This document shows, piece by piece, positions 57,828-64,000 of a stretch of DNA of 64,000 nt. The first letter of the stretch is position 1, and each line of letters opens with the position of its first letter. The DNA is from Pleodorina starrii. Lineage: Eukaryota; Chlorophyta; Chlorophyceae; Chlamydomonadales; Volvocaceae. The DNA lies in the NCBI GenBank assembly GCA_030267565.1, contig BRXU01000043.1, positions 124,001 to 188,000 of the forward strand. Reading direction: 5' to 3'. Both the position numbers and the translations under genes were made by a program. The notes under the pieces were generated by a model. It worked only from the letters and a program-made list of their open reading frames with translations, made no database searches and was not told the DNA's origin.

Positions 57828-60712
57828 CTGCGGTTGTGTGTGTGAGGCAGCGGCAGATGAATGACGCACAAAGAAATACAGGAAGGGGTTACAGCCGATA
57901 CGTATGGACTGATGAGGTTTAGGCGGTTTCATGTATCGACCGTATCGACCGTAGCGTTGGCCGCGTCAGGGGCTGATGTGGCAGGTTGCTTGGTCTGGGT
58001 TACGTAACCCTGGGGCCGGGTAGTTACCCGGCCCCGGGGTGGCGGCCCCGCAAATGGTAGCTAGCCAGAAGCTAGCCGCAGCAGTTCTTGCGCTCATGCA
58101 GATCTGGTGGCAGATTCGAATGAAACCGCACCCCAACCATCCCAACGACACGAAACAATTACTACAGAAAGGGACGCAAGGGGCGGACCTCCAGCAACAT
58201 GCAACATGATTAGGTATATCGATATACGCATGCATGCGTGCAGTCATTCACACCAAGGGGGGCAGGGCGGCGAACTTCCTCCTGGGCATCCAACGAGCCA
58301 TGCAACCCGCTCACCTCTCCATTTGGGAAAGACTCGAACGCCCGACGAGCCCACGCCTGCGGAGCAAGATTACCAAGCACGCCTGTGACTGCTGGAGGGC
58401 TTGCAACGTTTCCCCCGCTCTCCTACATGATACCCTTGGCTTGTGTGCTTTGTGCGCAAATTCATCCCGTCCATGTTATGTGGACCCGCTAGGCCGCTAC
58501 TCACCACCCAGCGGTTGGCCCTGTTGACCGTTAACTTCTTTTTAACGCCAACTGTCGCAGGGGCAGCGTCAAGTCATCAGTTGTTAGAATGCAGCTCACA
58601 GGAAGTAATAAACGTCACAGCTCACATGCATGGGCACAGTACACGTACTCCGGACAACGGGCTTGGGATAACGTGGCTGATGAGTCTATGCGCTTGCGGT
58701 TCACGCTGGAAGCTTGGGCTACGCAAAGCTGAACGGCTGACATCACTCGGTCTGCCGCACCTTGCAGCGGGTCCAAGCCATTGGCGATCATGCCGCGCGC
58801 ATTCCAAAATTGAACCCTGACCTTCTCTCGAATCTTCCCTTTTGGATCAGGAAGGCTGTCCCAGCCTGTGGGACGGAGCGAGGCACAAGCCGAGGACGCT
58901 CTTAGGCATACGTAAGTCAAGCTTGGGCCAGAAGATTACCCACTCACGCCGAACTGCCCATGCACTGTTATCCCCCACGCACGCCTGCGATCATTCACAC
59001 ATTACTGCCCACCCAGTTGCTGGAGCAGCCAATCCACTGGCGGTTTCACTCCAGGGGGGTGCTGCAGGGCTGCCTGCACGAGAATCTGCGAAGTAATGGG
59101 GGTGCACGGTGGCAACAAGCGGAGGAGAACGGGGTAACTCTTGACGTCGGAACCATCGTGCGTCGAACACTCAAAGAGACAAATGATAAACGACGACACA
59201 TTTTCGTTGTTGACTGCATACACAGTGGCACGACGAGTAGCCTAGGGCAACTGCCCGCTTGGTGTACAGAAAGTGCAAGGGGTTGAACTACCACCGTGTG
59301 CAAGCAGGTAGGTGTGCAACCATCCAGGTGTGCAACCCCTTGCAGCGTACGTAGCGGCGTGCCCCGGTCCCAACTTTGGACACAGCAGCACCTTCCCCGC
59401 CGCCGTGCGTGATTGCTGATGTGCAGAATGACTAACTTCATTTTATTACATGCTCCGCTCGACGCACCCCGACCTCTCAGCTCGGTAATTGCAAGCCATA
59501 ACCGCGCCAACCTCACCAATAGCCATCCAGATTACCCCCTACAAGTCGTCTGGATACGTCGATACGAACCTCTCGTTCATGGGGCTTCCACGTGTGCCTT
59601 TCCTGCACATCAAAAGGAGCTTGGCCGCCAGTTGAGCCCTTGGCATGAGGTAACGAAATGTCGTCGTCGGATTCCGGTGACCAGCTTCTCAAGGTGCCAT
59701 GCGACATGCGTAGTGCATCAGAGTTCCGTGAAGCGTTCTCGAGAATGGCGAGAGCGGCTTGGTTGACTGTGAGGGATGTTCGCGAAGCCATGACCCCAAC
59801 TATGATGTATTGACGGCAATTTTTCAGTTTTCAGAATGCATTAAAATTTAGGTTACAATCACCATCACAACGGCGAGGTCATCGAGCCAAGTGGTTAGAA
59901 GGCAACGGAGCAACAGACAACGTTTCCTGTCATGGCACCAGAGCTCTGTTCCAAACACAGAAGCGTGAAGACTGAACCGTAGTGCCTGCTAGCTGCTACT
60001 CCGCTTGCATGGTCTGCACCTTATCTCATGGCTGTTGATGCCAAATGCCCGCTTCATCGCGTGCTCGTGCTCGTCCACCACTTGACCGGAACGATTGCAT
60101 GGAGCAAATGGCCTGGCGGTTCCGCAGCATCCTTTCCACGGCTTGTCCACACATGAAATGCATTACTGGCCGGCATGGCGTCCCCCGCGCAGCCTCACCC
60201 TCGCACGGCGTTGCCGTGGCATAGCCCCCAGCAGCCTACACGGTCGAAGCACCGGTAAGTCCAGACCCAATCGACACGCCCAGCATTTCGGTTGCACCGC
60301 CAGAACCCGCTCTCCGCGAGACACCTCGCCGTGACGCATGACGCACATCCGCGGCTGCTGTTCGTCCCGCCCCCGTTGGCTATCGCCTTCCCTCCTGCAT
60401 CTTTCCCGCCACTTTCTCCTCCGCCCGAACTGGCCATGCTCGCCGCCTCCGGACGTCCGGAGGTCGCAACACACTACACCGAAGGGAGCAGGCCCATGAG
60501 CACTGCCGCCAAAGGCACCTGCTACCATGGTAAACCTGCCACCGCGTGCGCCTCTTGGCGCAGCACTCCCCCACAGCCCCTCGCTAGAATGCATGCTGCT
60601 CCCCCACCCCCGGGGCGCTTCCACCCGCCCCATACGCCCCTTTCGGTTCTTCCCCACGCCCTCCCCACCCCCTCCCCGCCTCCCTCGTGTCCCCTGCTGC
60701 TCCCCCCTCCCT
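57828..60712. other. No supported gene
   Basis: Several frames of 60-160 codons exist on both strands, but none has family motifs or paired splice sites. Base composition is intermediate and includes AT-richer patches near 59820-59870. The last 500 bp, adjoining the DENND6 copy, are pyrimidine-rich. Confidence 0.4.
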
Positions 60713-63181
60713 TCACGCGCTGCTGCTGAGCGCCACCTTGTGCACCATGGCCTCCTTCTCAATCAGCTGGCAGCTCTTGTCCACCAGCTCAAGAAGCCGG
60801 GCTGAGGGGGGGGAGAGGGGGAGACGGACACGGAGCGGACACGGCGGCGCCAGGGGAGTGGCCGCCTGGCGGCGCCCCGCCGCCGCCGCCACCTCCGGCA
60901 CCGGAGGATCCGGCCGATCCGGTTATGGACGCGGCGGAGATGCCTGCCGGGCTGAATGAGATCTCAGCGGCGGCAGATATGCGGTAGTTCAGGGGGACAG
61001 GTGAGTCGCCGCCGGTGCCTGAGCCCTGGCGCTCCAGGTGCTGCTGGGCCGGGGCCACTGCGATCTGTGGAGGGCGGCAGGGAGGGAGGGAGGGAGGGAA
61101 GGCGGGGAGGGAGGCGGGGAGCTGGGAGCAGAAAGCAGGGGCCGAATGGTGGAACTAAAGTGCGTGACGCTCCGAGGCGGAAAATTAACAATCAACTCTG
61201 TTGGGCTGGGCTGGGCAGTGTGGGAGGTACACGGAGGGTGTTGGAGGAAGCAACGGAGCGACGCTAAATCAGACTTGACGTGCGGGGTCGCCACGCCTTC
61301 CAGCCCCCAGCCCCGAAACAACACCGCTACCGCCGCAATCGTTGTCCACTCATTCCGCGTTCTAGGCGTCAAGACGCAGCCGCCTGCCGTCGCTGCCCCT
61401 GCAACTCCACCAACCCGCACCCGCCATGGCCGTCCCTAGCACGAGCAACATCTCGAAACCCGGCTCCCCCTCGCCCCTGTCCTAATCCCAAGGCCTAAAC
61501 CCGGAGGCAGGCGGTATGGCGAAAGCCGCTAGCACGCACCTTCCCCCTTCCCCCTCTCCACCCAAAGGGCTCACCTGCGCCCCGCCGCCGCTGAGGAACG
61601 GTGACGCCGCCAGCGCCACTGCCGTCGCCGCCGGGCTGCCCAGCGGCGGCACCACCTGCACGGATGCCGCGGGCGACAGCAGCCCAGAGGCGTTGCTGCT
61701 GGCGGGAGACAACCCACCCACACCAACACCCGACATGCCGCTGACGGTGCGCTGGTGGGAGCCCAAGCCAGCAGGGCCGCTTCCGCCCGCGCCCGCGGCT
61801 CCCGCCGCCGCCGCAGCGGCAGCGGCTGCGCCGTCATCCGTTTGGGATAGGGTGCGCCGACTGCCGCCATGGCTGCTGCCGAACAGCGACCGCGAGGAGG
61901 GGCTGCGCGTGTGGGGCATCTGGAAGGGGATGGGCGGGGGAAAGAGCGGGGCGCCAAGGTGGGATGGGGGAGTGGCAGCGCGATCCACTCAGCATGGGGG
62001 AGGCGGCTACCACGTACAATTAACCGGCAGTGAGAGGTAAAAGGGGAGCTAGCATAGCTACGCAGTCGCCCCGCACCGCTTCTTCTCCTTGATTCCTTTG
62101 CAGCGGATCGCTGTTCGCCGGGACTGACCGGCACCGCAGGGCTCAGCGAACAACGGAACACAGCGCACCTGCACCTGCACCCGTCGCGACTGCTGACTCT
62201 TTCGAGGAGCGGAGCGCACTCCAGCCCACGGCCCCACACCCGTCACGAGTGCTGCCACCTCCACTCCTCCACGTCTTCCCCCAGCTCCGGCCTATACGTG
62301 GATAACCCCCCAGCTCGCTCACTCAATCTTGCCCAACCCTGCCCCACACCTGCGCGTAGCCACGCAGCCACTCACCGTGTTGGCCCCGTACTGTTCGGGC
62401 GCCGTGAGCGTGGAGGGGTGCGGCAGCGTGTTCCAGGCGGGCAGGCGGGCGGTGAGGGAGGTGAAGGCCACGGGCAGCTGCAGCTGGGGGCCCGCCACGG
62501 GGCCGGGCCACCGACACACCTCGTCGTACACCTGCACGCGGCGGGCAGAGGAGCCCCCGAGGAAATGTGGAGAGGACGAGAGGTTCAGCGGGTCAGGGGC
62601 GCAGTGAGGGCTAGGGTCCCAAGGCGGGAACCAAACGGCGCCAACGGGCTCATTGCAGACTGGGTCGGGACATGCCAGGCTGATGCTCGTCATGTCGTAG
62701 CAGGGCCAGGCGGGTCCGCTGCAAGGTACTGTTCCACGGACCCTTTTACCCAGAAAGAGGCCTTGGGGCCTGCGAGGTTCAGCTCGCGGGGCATTGAGCT
62801 CGGCGGGCTCCGCCCTTCCGTCCTTGACGCTGTCCGGATGCCTTTGAATGTCCGCCGACACACGCATCAGGAGGCATCACGCACGCGACCGCGACCGCGC
62901 GGCGCACAACGTTCTGTGCTGCGCCCGCGCACCCCCCGAGAACCCTGCGTCGCACCACCCGCACGGGCCACCCAGGCCCAGGCCGCCCGCCCGCGCATCC
63001 GACCCCATATGCTGGCCGCCCGCGGCCGCCCTCTCCCCTCCACAGGTCCACACTCACTCGCACAACTCCCACCGCTGAAGTGCCCCCCTAGCACCCACCT
63101 GCTGCAGCGGCCAACTGCCCGGGCTGCCAAAGTACTGGTGCCCCGCCACCGCCGCCAGCGGCAGCAGCACTGACGACAGCG
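60713..63181 (-). pseudogene. Inverted, truncated copy of DENND6 exons 4-7 with an extra tail exon
   Basis: Minus-strand counterparts of the main gene's exons: 63099-63181 (end of exon 4), 62376-62531 (exon 5, same 156 bp, same protein), 61575-61919 (exon 6, same 345 bp, four amino-acid changes), and from 61064 down to about 60838 (first half of exon 7). All splice sites are kept and no stop interrupts the exons; introns differ more, and intron 5 is about 190 bp longer. At about 60838 homology stops. After a CCCCCTCAG acceptor comes an exon 60713-60801 reading RLLELVDKSCQLIEKEAMVH then KVALSSSA and TGA, not found in the main gene. The copy lacks exons 1-3 and 8-18, so it cannot encode a working DENN protein. 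Confidence 0.85.
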
Positions 63182-63182
63182 G

Positions 63183-63998
63183 TGTATGGAGGGGTTGCAT
63201 CAGCGAGGACGGGTCTTCGTTTATTGCGGATGAGAGAATACGTTCGTGGACATTGTGGCCCGCCGGGATTGCTGCGGTGTGTGGCTGTACGACAGCCGTG
63301 TTGCCGTAACGCCTGCACTACCGCAAGGCGTTCGTGCACCGTTGGCGGTACGGATGAACCGGCGGGGCAACTGCGATAACAACCCTGGACAACGACCCGT
63401 GTCCCCTCAGAACCGTAGCCTCTGTAACCGCCTGATACACGCCAAACACAGCTGCGAATCACAGCTCACCGCCCTCATCCTCTCCCCCGCGCTCTCCCAC
63501 GCTTCCAAACTCCCCATCGCCCCTCGACCTCCCCGCTGCTGCTGGCCCCTTACCCGTCACTCTCTCCGTTGCCACCCTCCTCCCCGTCGCTGCCCCCGTG
63601 CCCGCCGCCGCCGCCCTCAACCCGACCCCGCTTTTGCACTGGGCCCGGCCCCGGCCGCTAAAATGTGTCGGGTCCCTGTCCTGCTGCATACGTGTCCATG
63701 AACGCTTACTTAACACAAGCGCATCGCTAGCTTTATTTCGCTGTTGCACATGCAACACACGCCTTGACACATCCCATCTAACAACGAATATCGACACCGC
63801 CTGTATGTTGCGATCACATCCGAAGGCTCACGGTGATCGCGGGGCATCCCGCCGCGCGCCCCCGCCCGGGGCGGGCCCGCTAGTTCTTGCTCCTCTTGCC
63901 CAGGAAGGGGAGGCCAGCAGGCTGGCGGCGCCGCTTCAGAGCTCCAGCACCGCACGTGTCCACGATGGCGTCCTGTTGGCAGACAAGGAGGGGTGGGA
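63183..63998. repeat. Segmental repeat, copy B
   Basis: Direct, internally deleted partner of 54299-56520. It begins within 2 bp of the 5' breakpoint of the inverted DENND6 copy. It lacks the equivalents of 54501-55566 and 55885-56150. Confidence 0.85.
63880..63972 (-). CDS. Putative C-terminal exon of an unknown gene (copy B), 5' beyond window
   Basis: Identical in protein to the exon at 56393-56485 (DAIVDTCGAGALKRRRQPAG then LPFLGKRSKN, TAG), after a TGCCAACAG acceptor. The remaining exons would lie to the right of the window. Confidence 0.5.
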   Translation of the reverse strand, partial: DAIVDTCGAGALKRRRQPAGLPFLGKRSKN

Positions 63999-64000
63999 AC

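Noticed and set aside
62298..63173. 291-codon plus frame opposite the DENND6 copy
   Set aside because: Antisense shadow of GC-rich exons; the minus strand carries the homologous exons with splice sites.

Overview
The window looks like nuclear DNA of a volvocine or Chlamydomonas-like green alga. It is very GC-rich. Its genes are cut into many small exons by introns of a few hundred bases with GTGNGN donors and CAG acceptors, codons favour G or C in third positions, and there are large pure microsatellites and dispersed short intronic repeats. Four multi-exon genes were rebuilt by hand from splice sites plus family motifs. In all four, codon phase is kept across every junction used.

Layout. 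(1) 113-14267, minus: a secreted subtilisin-family serine protease with a PA-domain insertion. 22 exons (1044 codons) are visible and the 3' end lies beyond the left edge. (2) 16717-19836, plus: an ALKBH6-type Fe(II)/2-oxoglutarate dioxygenase with a 450-bp (CCCA)n array abutting one splice acceptor. Genes 1 and 2 are divergent across about 2.4 kb. (3) 19837-28420: gene-poor and repeat-rich. It holds a (CCCCT)n array, two head-to-tail copies of one transposable element inside a single 4-bp target duplication, a 183-189-bp tandem repeat and a 21-bp minisatellite. (4) 28421-40023, plus: a DENND6-type DENN-domain protein, probably a Rab guanine-nucleotide exchange factor, in 18-19 exons. (5) 40024-49159: a large hairpin, decayed pieces of a cysteine-synthase-like gene on the minus strand, a small intronless gene for an unknown protein with two 61-62-residue repeats, and a 128-bp satellite. 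(6) 49160-53726, plus: a pirin-family cupin with an unusual N-terminal membrane anchor, 8 exons, 340 aa. (7) 53727-64000: accessory sequence with a direct duplication (54299-56520 and 63183-63998) and an inverted, truncated copy of DENND6 exons 4-7 (60713-63181) that carries an extra C-terminal exon absent from the main gene.

The four intact genes show no common pathway: secreted proteolysis, demethylase-like oxygenase, membrane-traffic GEF and cupin/pirin. They are ordinary eukaryotic neighbours, not an operon. The most unusual items are the tandem transposon pair, the repeat protein at 43747, the rearranged DENND6 copy, the simple-sequence arrays and intronic repeats placed at splice sites, and the membrane-anchored pirin. 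No tRNA, rRNA or CRISPR array was recognised.
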